Origin: RYN-431 sp036388295
GTDB lineage: Bacteria; Planctomycetota; Phycisphaerae; Tepidisphaerales; Tepidisphaeraceae
Assembly (NCBI GenBank): GCA_036388295.1
Contig: DASVSC010000102.1
Location: 1-31,470 of the forward strand
Direction of reading: 5' to 3'
Length of the DNA stretch: 31,470 nucleotides
Below, piece after piece: positions 22,672 to 31,107 of the stretch. A program made the translations under genes and the position numbers. The number at the start of each line of letters is the position of its first letter. Position 1 is the first letter of the stretch. Below the pieces are notes generated by a model. That model made no database searches. It saw only the letters and a program-made list of their open reading frames with translations, and was not told the DNA's origin.

Positions 22672-23508
22672 CTAACCGAATCGCCCGGTGATGTATTCTT
22701 CGGTCTGTTTGTTCGTCGGATTGGTGAAAATCGTGCCGGTTTCGTCGTATTCGATCAGTTTTCCGAGATAGAAGAACGCCGTGCGGTCGCTCACGCGGGC
22801 GGCCTGGTGCATGTTGTGGGTCACGACGATGATCGTGACCAGGTTTTTCAGGCTGACGATCAGATCTTCGATCTTGGCCGTGGCGATGGGGTCGAGGGCC
22901 GACGCCGGCTCGTCCATCAGCAGCACGCTCGGCCGCGTGGCTAGCGCACGGGCGATGCAGACCCGCTGCTGCTGGCCGCCCGACAAGCTCAGGGCGCTGC
23001 TGTGCAGACGGTCTTTGACTTCATCCCACAGGGCGGCCTTACGCAGACAGTCTTCGACGATCGCGTCCAGTTCCGGACGGCGGCGCACGCCCTGCAGGCG
23101 CGGGCCATAAGTGATGTTCGCGTGGATACTTGTGGGGAACGGGTTGGGCTTCTGGAACACCATCCCCACCTGCCGGCGGAGCGTGACCAGGTCGACGCCG
23201 GGGGCATAAATGTTCTGCCCGCCGATGCTCAGTTCGCCCTTCATGTGGCAGCCGCGGACCATGTCGTTGATGCGGTTGATCGACCGCAGGAACGTGCTTT
23301 TGCCACAACCGCTCGGCCCGATGAAGGCCACCACTTCGTTCGCCGCCACGCCGAGCGAAACCGATTTGATCGCCTCGACCGCGCCGTAGAACACGCTGAC
23401 GTTCTTGGCCTCGATCAGGGCCGTCCGCGGCGCATCGACCGCGGGCACGGCGACAGCGGCGGCGGGCGTGGGGAGCGGGGCGATAGCGGGCCGGGTTGCG
23501 GTAATCAT
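22672..23508 (-). CDS. pstB: Phosphate ABC transporter ATP-binding protein PstB
   Basis: This 278-residue ATPase of the Pst importer has Walker A GPSGCGKST (64-72), the PstB-type segment NRINDMVRG, Q-loop FQKPNPFPTSI, signature LSGGQQQR (175-182), Walker B VLLMDEPASALDP (195-207) and H-loop VTHNM. The ending (TNPTNKQTEEYITGRFG) is diagnostic of PstB. An Ala/Pro-rich extension (about 1-29) precedes the ABC core. ATG 23508 is chosen over the longer frame to 23553. Here pstB is the first large gene of the pst set, whereas it is usually near the end. Confidence 0.95.
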   Translation of the reverse strand: MITATRPAIAPLPTPAAAVAVPAVDAPRTALIEAKNVSVFYGAVEAIKSVSLGVAANEVVAFIGPSGCGKSTFLRSINRINDMVRGCHMKGELSIGGQNIYAPGVDLVTLRRQVGMVFQKPNPFPTSIHANITYGPRLQGVRRRPELDAIVEDCLRKAALWDEVKDRLHSSALSLSGGQQQRVCIARALATRPSVLLMDEPASALDPIATAKIEDLIVSLKNLVTIIVVTHNMHQAARVSDRTAFFYLGKLIEYDETGTIFTNPTNKQTEEYITGRFG

Positions 23509-23563
23509 TGCCTGCAAGCAGCCTAGCGTCGCTTGCGGCCCGCACCAAGGCATTTATGAAAAC

Positions 23564-23665
23564 TTAACGAAGCCCGACCACGCCCGCGACCAGCACGGCC
23601 GCGGCACCGAAAAACATCCCGACCTGAAGCAACGAGGAAACGACATCGAAAGGGCCAACCGGCAT
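23564..23665 (-). CDS. Candidate small membrane protein upstream of pstB
   Basis: A 33-codon frame begins at ATG 23665 with a good Shine-Dalgarno (GGAG at 23671-23674, 5-base spacing), a better one than most genes here have. The product is a short N-terminus (MPVGPFD), one hydrophobic helix with an FFGAAAVLVAGVVG core, and a final Arg. It lies 55 bases before pstB on the same strand, as if first in the transcript. I do not recognise it. It could be a regulator or accessory subunit of the Pst transporter, or a chance frame. Confidence 0.45.
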   Translation of the reverse strand: MPVGPFDVVSSLLQVGMFFGAAAVLVAGVVGLR

Positions 23666-23868
23666 GGGAACTCCGTTCACAGAAGTGACGGCCGCTGCGC
23701 CCTTTGCGGGCGTGGGTCCGTCACAAGCAGAGGTCAGCCGGGCGCTCCGCACCCGCTCGCCCGAACATCCGTGGGCGGCCGTCTCCGCAGGAGTCTCATC
23801 GGCAGGCGCGGGCGGAACACTGCAATGCGTTTGGCGGGTGATCTCCCAAAGGCTAACGGCCTCTGGTC
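23666..23868. other. Upstream region of the pst transcript
   Basis: I see no gene. A 7-bp stem, GTGACGG (23685-23691) with CCGTCAC (23718-23724), lies just before the small ORF. No convincing phosphate-box repeat was found. The region then passes into the repeat at 23869. Confidence 0.4.
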
Positions 23869-24043
23869 CCCTCTCCCGGTATGGCCGGGAGAGGGTAGGG
23901 TGAGGGCCGAGCGACGAACGAGGCGGATCGGAGCCATCGATTATCGACGGCCAAACGACTTACGGCGTTTTAAGTGGCCCGACGCTCGGAACGTGCCGGT
24001 CGAAGCCCTCACCCTACCCTCTCCCGGCCATACCGGGAGAGGG
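23869..24043. repeat. Two CCCTCTCCCGGT-family copies in head-to-head inversion (39-bp perfect arms)
   Basis: Copies 3 and 4 of the family, at 23869-23907 and 24005-24043, are exact reverse complements over 39 bp with 97 bases between them. Each arm is itself a palindrome (CCCTCTCCCGG/CCGGGAGAGGG around TATGG) followed by TAGGGTGAGGGC. The structure lies between rnr (ending at 24074) and the pst upstream region and contains no visible gene. Confidence 0.93.
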
Positions 24044-24073
24044 AACTCCGCACCGTTTTCATGAGTCCGAAAG

Positions 24074-26623
24074 CTACTTCTTCTTCGGCTGGCGGCGCGG
24101 CTCTTTGCCTTTGCCGCGGGCCTTGGAGCGTTGGCTGCGTTTGACCGCGCCTTCCTTGAACGCCGGCTTGCCTCGGGCGGCCGGGCGTTCTTCGCCGGTG
24201 CTGGTGAGCGGGCGGCCGTCCTTGCCCTTTTTGGCCGGAACGCTGTTGCGGCCACGACTTAGGATCTCGTCGACCCGCAGCATCAATTCCCGGCGGGGCA
24301 GGTCGACGTTCATGATCGTGACCTTGGCCACGTCGCCGATGCGGATCTGCTGGCCGGTGCGCTGGCCGCGGATCATGCCGCTCTTTTCGTCCACGTCCCA
24401 CCAGTCGTCCATCAACTCTGTGTAACGGATCAGGCCTTCGACCATGTAGGTCTGCAGCTGCACGAAGATGCCGAAGTTGGTGACGCCCGCGACGGTGCCC
24501 GTAAACTGTTCGCCGATATGGTTTTGCATCAGCTCCAGCAGCTTCACCTGGCGCAATTCACGCTCGGCGTCTTCGCTGCGGCGTTCGGTGTAGCTGATGT
24601 GCCGGCCGGTCTGCGTGACCTCGTCCAGGGTCGGAACGCCTTCTAAGACGATCTTTCCCTTGGGTTTAGCCACCGGGCCGTCGGTGAAGTCAGCCTTGAT
24701 GGCGGCGAAGAACGCGTCCATCAGGCGGTGGATCGTCAAATCCGCGTAGCGACGGATCGGGCTCGTGAAGTGCCCGTAGTGCAGGCTCGCTAAAGCGAAG
24801 TGGCCAACGATCTTAGGGCTGTATTCGGCGCGGCTCAGGCTGCGCAGCACGGCCAGGTTGATCGAAAACGCCTCCGGCCGCCCTTTCACCTTGGCCAGCA
24901 GGGCCTGCATCGCATGGCGGTCGACGACTTCCGGCAGCGGGTGCCCGACGACGCCGGCGAAATGCTTCAGGCGGGCCGAGCCTTTTTCGTCCGGTTCCGG
25001 GTGGGTGCGGCGCAGGAACGGGACGTTGATGGAATCGAGCAGGCGGGCGACGGCCTCGTTGGCCTCGACCATGAACATCTCGATGAGTGTGTGCGTGAAG
25101 CTTTCGTCTTCCGGCACCGCGTCCACGACCTTGCCGTTCTCGTCCAGGACCAGTTCCATCTTCGGTAAGTCCAGCGACAGCTGCCCCGCCGCCTGGCGAC
25201 GCTTCTGGATCTGCTTCGACAGCGTGTTCATGTCGGCCAGCAGGCCCAGGACTTCGTCAGAATAGTCTGACCGCTTCTTCGGGCCGTCGGTGTGGTAAAT
25301 CTCTTCCTTGCCGTCAATTAGGTCTTGGGCCTCTTTGTAGCGAAGGCGTTTGGCGCTGTTGATGATCGTGTTGCTGAAGCGCGTGCGGATGGGCTTGGCT
25401 CTTTCGTCCAGCACGATGAACGCGCTTTTGCACAGCCGCGGCACGCCTTCCATCAGGCTGCAGATGCCGTTGCTAAGCACTTCCGGCAGCATCGGGATGA
25501 CCTTGCCGGGGAAATAGGTGCTGTTGCCGCGCTCGTAGGCTTCCAGATCAAGCGCGGAACCCACGGGCACGAAATGACTTACGTCGGCAATGTGCACGCC
25601 GAGTTCCCAATAGCCGTCTTCGGTCTTGGTCAGGCTGATGGCGTCGTCGTAGTCTTTGGCGTCGTCGGGGTCGATGGTGCAAACCACTTCGTTCCGCATA
25701 TCGTAGCGGTTGCCGAAGTCTTTCGTGGCCTTGAACTTAGCCAACGCCTCAGACGCCTGGTCCTTCACTTCCTGCGGGAACTCGCCGGGCAGACCGTAGG
25801 CGACGATGACGGTTTTAAGGTCGACGTCCTTATCCCCTTCTTCGCCAAGGACTTCGCTGATGACGCCGGTGGCGGCCAGATCGATGGTGGCGAACTCGGT
25901 GACTTCGACGACGACCTTGGTGCCTTCCTTGATGTACTTCGTGGCGGCGTCGGGGGTGTAGATCGGCTCGATCAGGTTGTTGCCGTCGGGCAGGACGCAC
26001 CACTGGCCGTCCTTTTTCGCCAGGCTGCCGACGAAGCGGGTGTGCTTGCGCTCCAGCACCTCGGCGATCCGGCCGTTGATCATCTCCTTGCCGTCGCGCA
26101 TGTTACGGCTGATGACGGTGGCCTTGACGATGTCGCCGGTGATGGCGCCGGGGGCGTTCTCGCGCTCGCCGATGTACAGGTCTTCGCCGCCGTTCGGGTC
26201 GAGCGGGATGACGAAGCCAAAGCCTTTGCGGTTCTGACGATACGTGCCGACGACTTCCGACGGCTTGGGGCCGTTGGGTTTCGGCGCGGCGGCCTTGGGC
26301 GCAGTGGATTGATCGCCGGAGGACTGATCGCCTAGGGACTGGCCGCCGGCGGCCTTCGGCCGACTGGCGCGGGCGGACTGGGCGGGGGCGGCGGACTTGT
26401 TGCCGGCGTTTTTTCGGCCGGAAGATGCGGTTGGCAAAACGAGGGTTCCTTTATTGAGCAGCACCCGCTTGTCGGCAATGAGCTGCTTGAGCACGTCGCG
26501 AAAGGCGGGGTATCGGTCGTCAGCGGCTTCGTTCATCCGCTTGGCAAGCTGCCGGGGACGAGCCGGACGGTTCGGCTGGGCTTGTATCGCTTCTAAAATT
26601 CGTCCGACAAGCGGATCGGCCAC
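24074..26623 (-). CDS. rnr: Ribonuclease R (RNase II/RNB family)
   Basis: This 849-residue 3'-5' exoribonuclease degrades structured RNA. Domains in order are an N-terminal winged-helix-like region (1-62), a disordered Ala/Lys/Gln/Pro insert (65-122) with repeated GDQS units, cold-shock domains (about 124-260; GFGFVIP at 134-140), the RNB catalytic domain with D318, D324, D326 and D327 in IDPDDAKDYDDAISL, an S1 domain (FTGTVAGVTNFGIFVQL onward), and a Lys/Arg-rich tail. All four catalytic Asp are present. The start is GTG 26623, only 8 bases after a TATAAT box, implying a leaderless or nearly leaderless mRNA. It is probably monocistronic. Confidence 0.95.
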   Translation of the reverse strand: MADPLVGRILEAIQAQPNRPARPRQLAKRMNEAADDRYPAFRDVLKQLIADKRVLLNKGTLVLPTASSGRKNAGNKSAAPAQSARASRPKAAGGQSLGDQSSGDQSTAPKAAAPKPNGPKPSEVVGTYRQNRKGFGFVIPLDPNGGEDLYIGERENAPGAITGDIVKATVISRNMRDGKEMINGRIAEVLERKHTRFVGSLAKKDGQWCVLPDGNNLIEPIYTPDAATKYIKEGTKVVVEVTEFATIDLAATGVISEVLGEEGDKDVDLKTVIVAYGLPGEFPQEVKDQASEALAKFKATKDFGNRYDMRNEVVCTIDPDDAKDYDDAISLTKTEDGYWELGVHIADVSHFVPVGSALDLEAYERGNSTYFPGKVIPMLPEVLSNGICSLMEGVPRLCKSAFIVLDERAKPIRTRFSNTIINSAKRLRYKEAQDLIDGKEEIYHTDGPKKRSDYSDEVLGLLADMNTLSKQIQKRRQAAGQLSLDLPKMELVLDENGKVVDAVPEDESFTHTLIEMFMVEANEAVARLLDSINVPFLRRTHPEPDEKGSARLKHFAGVVGHPLPEVVDRHAMQALLAKVKGRPEAFSINLAVLRSLSRAEYSPKIVGHFALASLHYGHFTSPIRRYADLTIHRLMDAFFAAIKADFTDGPVAKPKGKIVLEGVPTLDEVTQTGRHISYTERRSEDAERELRQVKLLELMQNHIGEQFTGTVAGVTNFGIFVQLQTYMVEGLIRYTELMDDWWDVDEKSGMIRGQRTGQQIRIGDVAKVTIMNVDLPRRELMLRVDEILSRGRNSVPAKKGKDGRPLTSTGEERPAARGKPAFKEGAVKRSQRSKARGKGKEPRRQPKKK

Positions 26624-26631
26624 AATACGCC

Positions 26632-26660
26632 ATTATAGCGCTCACCCGGCCCGGTTGCAC
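26632..26660 (-). promoter_or_regulatory. rnr promoter with consensus -10
   Basis: TATAAT (minus strand, 26632-26637) is a perfect -10. At 17-base spacing the -35 position reads GTGCAA (26655-26660), a weak match. Initiation would fall at about 26624-26626, immediately at the GTG. Confidence 0.55.
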
Positions 26661-26690
26661 GCGCCAAGCGCAAAATCAGGGCCGGCCAAT

Positions 26691-26718
26691 TCATAAGCAC
26701 CGAGTCATAAGCACAGAG
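26691..26718. repeat. Two tandem 14-bp units
   Basis: TCATAAGCACCGAG and TCATAAGCACAGAG lie in the gap between aat and rnr. The function is unknown; they could be a duplicated upstream site or slippage product. Confidence 0.6.
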
Positions 26719-26773
26719 GCGAGGGCTGACAACATCAACGGCCACATAGCGGCAGCCGGCGTGCCCCAACGGG

Positions 26774-27370
26774 TCAGACGAAGTCGCACGCCTTGTCCAG
26801 CGCCGCCGCCAGCCGGCGTTCGTACTCCCGGGCCGGCACGTACACGCAGCCGAACTGCTTCATATGGCCGGTGACCATCTGCGTGTCCAGCAGCACGTAA
26901 CCCTTGGCCCGCAACCGTTCTACGAGATGCACCAAACAGACTTTGGACGCGTTCGGCACGAGGTGGAACATCGATTCGCCGAAAAAAGCCGCGCCCAGCG
27001 AGACGCCGTACAGCCCGCCGACCAGCGTCCCGTTCTGCCAGGCTTCGACGCTGTGGGCGTAGCCGGTGCCGTGAAGTTGGGTGTAGCTCTGGATCAGTTC
27101 CTCGCCGATCCAGCCGCCGCTGGTTTCGGACCGCGGCGCGTCGCGGCAGGCGCGCATGACGCCGGCGAAATCGGAATTGACGCGGATCTCAAACCGCTGC
27201 TGCCGCACGAGTTGGGCCAACGTTTTGGGGCAATGAAACCGGTCCAGCGGCAGCAACCCGCGTGGGTCGGCGGTATACCAGCGCGTGACGCCGTCGGCGT
27301 CAGTCATCGGAAACGCGCCGCTGGCGTACGCCCGGAGCAAGGTCCGGGGACTCAAGTCCACACTGGCCAC
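26774..27370 (-). CDS. aat: Leucyl/phenylalanyl-tRNA-protein transferase
   Basis: This cytoplasmic enzyme transfers Leu or Phe from aminoacyl-tRNA to proteins with N-terminal Arg or Lys, marking them for ClpS/ClpAP (N-degron pathway). Signatures are LSPRTLLRAYASGAFPM at the N-terminus, WYTADPRGLLPLD, WIGEELIQSYTQLHGTGYAHSVE in part, GGLYGVSLGAAFFGESMF and LLDTQMVTGHMKQFG. I chose GTG 27370 (198 residues) because the family homology begins a few residues later. GTG 27403 (209 residues) and GTG 27361 are alternatives, and none has a Shine-Dalgarno. It is divergent from the M50 gene. Confidence 0.92.
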   Translation of the reverse strand: MASVDLSPRTLLRAYASGAFPMTDADGVTRWYTADPRGLLPLDRFHCPKTLAQLVRQQRFEIRVNSDFAGVMRACRDAPRSETSGGWIGEELIQSYTQLHGTGYAHSVEAWQNGTLVGGLYGVSLGAAFFGESMFHLVPNASKVCLVHLVERLRAKGYVLLDTQMVTGHMKQFGCVYVPAREYERRLAAALDKACDFV

Positions 27371-27491
27371 GCCGCGAAGTGTACCGTTGCGACGGCCGGG
27401 CACGCTATGGACGCGTCACCCACCCGCAGCGCGGGACGTTCAACAAAGAACACTTTTGCGTCGCCCGCACCGTCCCTCGTATTCTGCAAGG

Positions 27492-30134
27492 ATGACCTTA
27501 TCCGTAGAGCCCGACGCGGTGGATCGCAGGCGTACCGCCGTTTTTTACAAGGTCTACGCTTCGCGCGTCACACTGCGTGAGTTTTGGTGGGAAACCAAGC
27601 TGCTGATATGGGTCGCACTGATCATCAAGTTGTTCCGGCTAAACCCGCGCGGCTCCACCGATGACCTCGCCGTCGATTCGCTTCGGCCGTTTCGCGTCGA
27701 CGAAAGCCGGATCGCCCCGGACGCGCTCTCCCGGTTCGCTCCCACGCTCGAAACACTGCGGCGTCTCGGCTTCGGCGACATCATCTGGTTCGACCAGGAC
27801 GATCCATTCCAAGCCACGCATAACACCGTAGCGGTAGTCCTGCACAGCAGCGGTCGCGCCTGGGCGCGGGTCCAGCAACGGGCCAACTTCGGTCGCGTGC
27901 CCGCCAAGGTGAAGTTCTTCACTACCTTTGTGTCTCCCACCACCGGGGGCTACATCGTCACTGGCAACGGCCGCCATGACATGGCTTGGCCCGACACACA
28001 CGACACCGTGCGACTCCGTGGAACGGCCGTCGATGAAGTCTGGGCCCTCCATCAAAACCGTCTTACTGCGGCAGTTCAGACTGTTTCGCCCGCCGATCTT
28101 GAAGCCGCGGTCGAAGCGCATCACGTCAGCCTGCGCGACTTCCATCTAGGCCGGGGAGTGTTCCAGCCGCTCGGGGACGAGGAGTTCCTGCTGTCGCCTT
28201 TCGCTCACTCCCCGGCCCCGGCAACGCCGCCGGCGATCGAAGGTGACACAGATCATCCTGCTCCGGCCGCCCAACCTGATCTGATGGAAGTCGCGACGCT
28301 AACGGAACTGCAGCGTCTGCAGACTAAAAAGGCCAATTGGCGATTCAGCTTGGTCCTGCTGGCCTTGTCGGCCCTGCTGTTCGTCTATTTCGCCCGGCGC
28401 GGCGACGCCGAGCAAGGGTGGGAATATGTCGGCATCATCGTCGGCGTGCTGCTGGTCCACGAACTAGGCCACTACCTCGCGATGAAGTTGTTCGGGTACC
28501 GCAACCTCCGCATGTTCTTTATTCCCGGATTCGGGGCCGCTGTCTCCGGACGCCACTACAACGCGCCGGCGTGGAAGAAGATCGTCGTCAGCCTGATGGG
28601 CCCGATTCCGGGCGTCCTGATCGGCACCGGCTTGGTCGTCGCCTCCTACCTCCATGGCAACGACCTGTGCTACCGCATCGGCATCATGGCGCTGATCCTC
28701 AACGGTTTTAACCTGCTCCCGGTCCTGCCGCTGGACGGCGGCTGGGTCGCACACGCCGCCCTGTTCGCCCGGCACCCGACACTGGATATCGGCTTCCGCC
28801 TCGTCACCGCCGTCGCAATGATCGGCCTCGGCTTTATTGTGCCTGGCGCGCGGGTGCTGGTCATCCTCGGCATTGTCAGCCTCATTGCCCTGCCGGCGGC
28901 CGGCAAACTGGCGCGCATCGTCAAGGAACTGCGCGCCTTGCCCGACCTCGGCGTGTCGCCGGACGATCAATCGATCCCGACGGAGACTGCCCGTGTCATT
29001 CTCGCTCGCGTTCGCGAGCGGTTTAAAATGAATCTGAACCCGAAGCTGGCCGCGCAGCATGTGGCCAGCGTGTTCGAATCCCTCAACGCCCGCCCGCCGT
29101 CGGTCGGGGCGACCTTGGGGCTGCTCACCGTTCACGTAGCGGGCTTCGGCTTGGCATTCGTCGCCAGCGTGGCCGCACTGGCGCTGAATTACCGGGGCCT
29201 GTCACCGGACACACCGCAGTACGCCGTCAGCGCCGGGCAGATCGAAACCCGCGGCACGCAGCTCACGCCGAACCAGAACCTGGTCATTGCCCGTTTCAAG
29301 AGCAATGATGACGCCGTCGCCGCTCTCGTCGCGCTACCGTCCGACCGACGGGTAAGCCGCTTCGGTCAGACGCTGCTGGTCGGCTTTTCTTCCGCCGACA
29401 CTCCCGCCCAACGCGAGTTATTCGACGCCTATGAGAAGCGGGCCGAGGACGTGTTCGTATCGAACCAGCAGATGCGCGCGTACGTGGAATTGCGCTTCAA
29501 ATGGCCCGACACGCCCGCCGCGCGGCAGACGTTTGACGATTTGGCGGCGTACTTGCAACTAAGCGATTGGGCTCTCACCCCGCCGTGGGCGTCCGAAGCC
29601 GATTGGCCGCCCGCACGCCGGGAAGTCGACACGCCGCTACGTCGACTCGTGACGGAACTACAGAAGAGGCCGGACCTGGAGAGCAGCATCGACTCCTGGA
29701 AACAAGTGAATGCCGCCCAGCGCCGCGGTGACGCCGCCGAGGCCGAACGCCTGGAGGCCGAGCAGCAACAGAAAGCCGAAGACATCCAGCGCCAAGGCGA
29801 CGCACGACTGGAAAAGCAATTCGGCCACGCAGACCTGATCCGGCAGTGGGCTGATATCCGGTCGGTTAAGGACTTCAGTCGAAAGGAAGAGCGGTACAAA
29901 AACGAAATCGCCCCTCGCCTCGGACAATGGCCACGCGATAAGCCCGATGACCTGCTCGTTAATGGGGGCCACGCAATTGCTGTCCCGGAGCTCGACCACA
30001 TCGTCGGCTGCCAACTCGCCAAAGCCGACACTGGTCTGCTCGCCCTTACTCGCTGGCTTATCGCCGAAGGCGCGACCGACATTCGTTATCACATCACCAG
30101 TTTGACGATCAGCGAGCTTGACGAGCTAGACTAA
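27492..30134 (+). CDS. Very large M50-family (site-2 protease-like) membrane metalloprotease
   Basis: This 880-residue intramembrane zinc protease candidate has the motif H323-E-L-G-H327 inside a membrane helix, and the second-site segment NGFNLLPVLPLDGGWV with Asp415. GPIPGVLIG (370-378) lies between them. Hydrophobic segments are at about 284-300, 311-332, 364-388, 394-412, 435-470 and 541-567. The catalytic core (280-475) is flanked by a 280-residue N-terminal domain with no recognisable fold and a long C-terminal extracytoplasmic or cytoplasmic domain (568-880). That domain has a charged coiled-coil-like stretch (740-775) and an acidic end (SELDELD). No PDZ domain is evident, unlike RseP. 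ATG 27492 is chosen; the frame upstream overlaps aat. Substrate unknown. Confidence 0.85.
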   Translation: MTLSVEPDAVDRRRTAVFYKVYASRVTLREFWWETKLLIWVALIIKLFRLNPRGSTDDLAVDSLRPFRVDESRIAPDALSRFAPTLETLRRLGFGDIIWFDQDDPFQATHNTVAVVLHSSGRAWARVQQRANFGRVPAKVKFFTTFVSPTTGGYIVTGNGRHDMAWPDTHDTVRLRGTAVDEVWALHQNRLTAAVQTVSPADLEAAVEAHHVSLRDFHLGRGVFQPLGDEEFLLSPFAHSPAPATPPAIEGDTDHPAPAAQPDLMEVATLTELQRLQTKKANWRFSLVLLALSALLFVYFARRGDAEQGWEYVGIIVGVLLVHELGHYLAMKLFGYRNLRMFFIPGFGAAVSGRHYNAPAWKKIVVSLMGPIPGVLIGTGLVVASYLHGNDLCYRIGIMALILNGFNLLPVLPLDGGWVAHAALFARHPTLDIGFRLVTAVAMIGLGFIVPGARVLVILGIVSLIALPAAGKLARIVKELRALPDLGVSPDDQSIPTETARVILARVRERFKMNLNPKLAAQHVASVFESLNARPPSVGATLGLLTVHVAGFGLAFVASVAALALNYRGLSPDTPQYAVSAGQIETRGTQLTPNQNLVIARFKSNDDAVAALVALPSDRRVSRFGQTLLVGFSSADTPAQRELFDAYEKRAEDVFVSNQQMRAYVELRFKWPDTPAARQTFDDLAAYLQLSDWALTPPWASEADWPPARREVDTPLRRLVTELQKRPDLESSIDSWKQVNAAQRRGDAAEAERLEAEQQQKAEDIQRQGDARLEKQFGHADLIRQWADIRSVKDFSRKEERYKNEIAPRLGQWPRDKPDDLLVNGGHAIAVPELDHIVGCQLAKADTGLLALTRWLIAEGATDIRYHITSLTISELDELD

Positions 30135-30154
30135 ATTGTTGCGGGATCGAGACA

Positions 30155-31102
30155 CTAAACCTGCCGCTGCCCGACAAACCGGGCCAAGGCGGCGAGTCGG
30201 CTACCTCGTTGATTGAGCGACGCGAGCGCATCTAATGCCGCGTCGATTTGCTCGGCGGCGGCGCGCTTCGACGCCTCCAGTCCGATCAGCCGCGGGTACG
30301 TGTTTTTGCCGCGGCCGGCGTCTTTGTTCGTGGCCTTGCCGAGCTGCTGGGGCGTGGCGGTTTCGTCGAGGACGTCGTCGGTGATCTGGAACGCCAGGCC
30401 GAGGCGGTCGCCGTAGGCGGTGACGGCGGCTAGCGTCGCGGCGTCGGCGCCGGCGGCGATCGCGCCCAAACGGCACGCGCCGGTGAGCAGCGCGCCGGTT
30501 TTCAAGCGGTGTATCGCTTGCAGGCCGGCGAGGTCGAGCGTCTGGCCTTCGCCGGCCATGTCCAGGACCTGGCCGCCGATCATGCCGGCGGGGCCGGTGG
30601 CGCGGGCCAGTTCGGCGACGAGCGGCCCCACGCGGTCGGCGGGGGCGCGGCGGGCCAGGGTTTCGAACGCCAGCGTCATCATCGCGTCGCCGGCCAGGAT
30701 GGCGACGGCCTCGCCGAACACCTTGTGGTTCGTCGGGCGGCCGCGGCGCAAGTCGTCGTCGTCCATCGCGGGCAGGTCGTCGTGGACGAGGCTGAACGTG
30801 TGGATCAGTTCAATGGCCACGGCGGCGGCGAGCGCGCCGGCCAACGCGGCCGGTCGTGTCGACGGGCGCGGCGGCGGGCTGCCGCGCGGGCCCGGCGGCG
30901 GCGGGTTCGGCTCGTGGAAGACGGCGTCAAAGGTTTCCAGCACCAGCGCCGGCCGCAGGCGTTTTCCGCCGGCGTCGAGGCTGTAACGCACCGCTTCGAT
31001 GATCCGCGCGGGCGCACCGGTTTGCTGCGCCAACAGCGTGTCGAACGCCGTCGATAACGTCGCGGCGTGGGTGGCGAGAATCTGCGGGACGCTGGCGGAC
31101 AT
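30155..31102 (-). CDS. ispA: Polyprenyl (farnesyl/geranylgeranyl) diphosphate synthase
   Basis: This 315-residue trans-isoprenyl diphosphate synthase makes the C15 or C20 precursor for quinone, carotenoid or carrier lipids. GGKRLRP is at 45-51. The first Asp-rich motif, VHDDLPAMDDDDLRRGRPTN in part, spans Asp108-Asp116. The second, ITDDVLD, has Asp242, Asp243 and Asp246. There is an unusual Pro-rich insertion (about 65-83) between the second and third helices. ATG 31102 lies five bases after the xseB stop, the classic xseB-ispA pairing, so the two are probably co-transcribed and coupled. Chain length cannot be set with certainty from sequence. Confidence 0.92.
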   Translation of the reverse strand: MSASVPQILATHAATLSTAFDTLLAQQTGAPARIIEAVRYSLDAGGKRLRPALVLETFDAVFHEPNPPPPGPRGSPPPRPSTRPAALAGALAAAVAIELIHTFSLVHDDLPAMDDDDLRRGRPTNHKVFGEAVAILAGDAMMTLAFETLARRAPADRVGPLVAELARATGPAGMIGGQVLDMAGEGQTLDLAGLQAIHRLKTGALLTGACRLGAIAAGADAATLAAVTAYGDRLGLAFQITDDVLDETATPQQLGKATNKDAGRGKNTYPRLIGLEASKRAAAEQIDAALDALASLNQRGSRLAALARFVGQRQV

Positions 31103-31107
31103 GGCGA

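Noticed and set aside
25325..26335. Plus-strand frame opposite rnr
   Set aside because: It is antisense to the RNB domain and shows no recognisable motifs.
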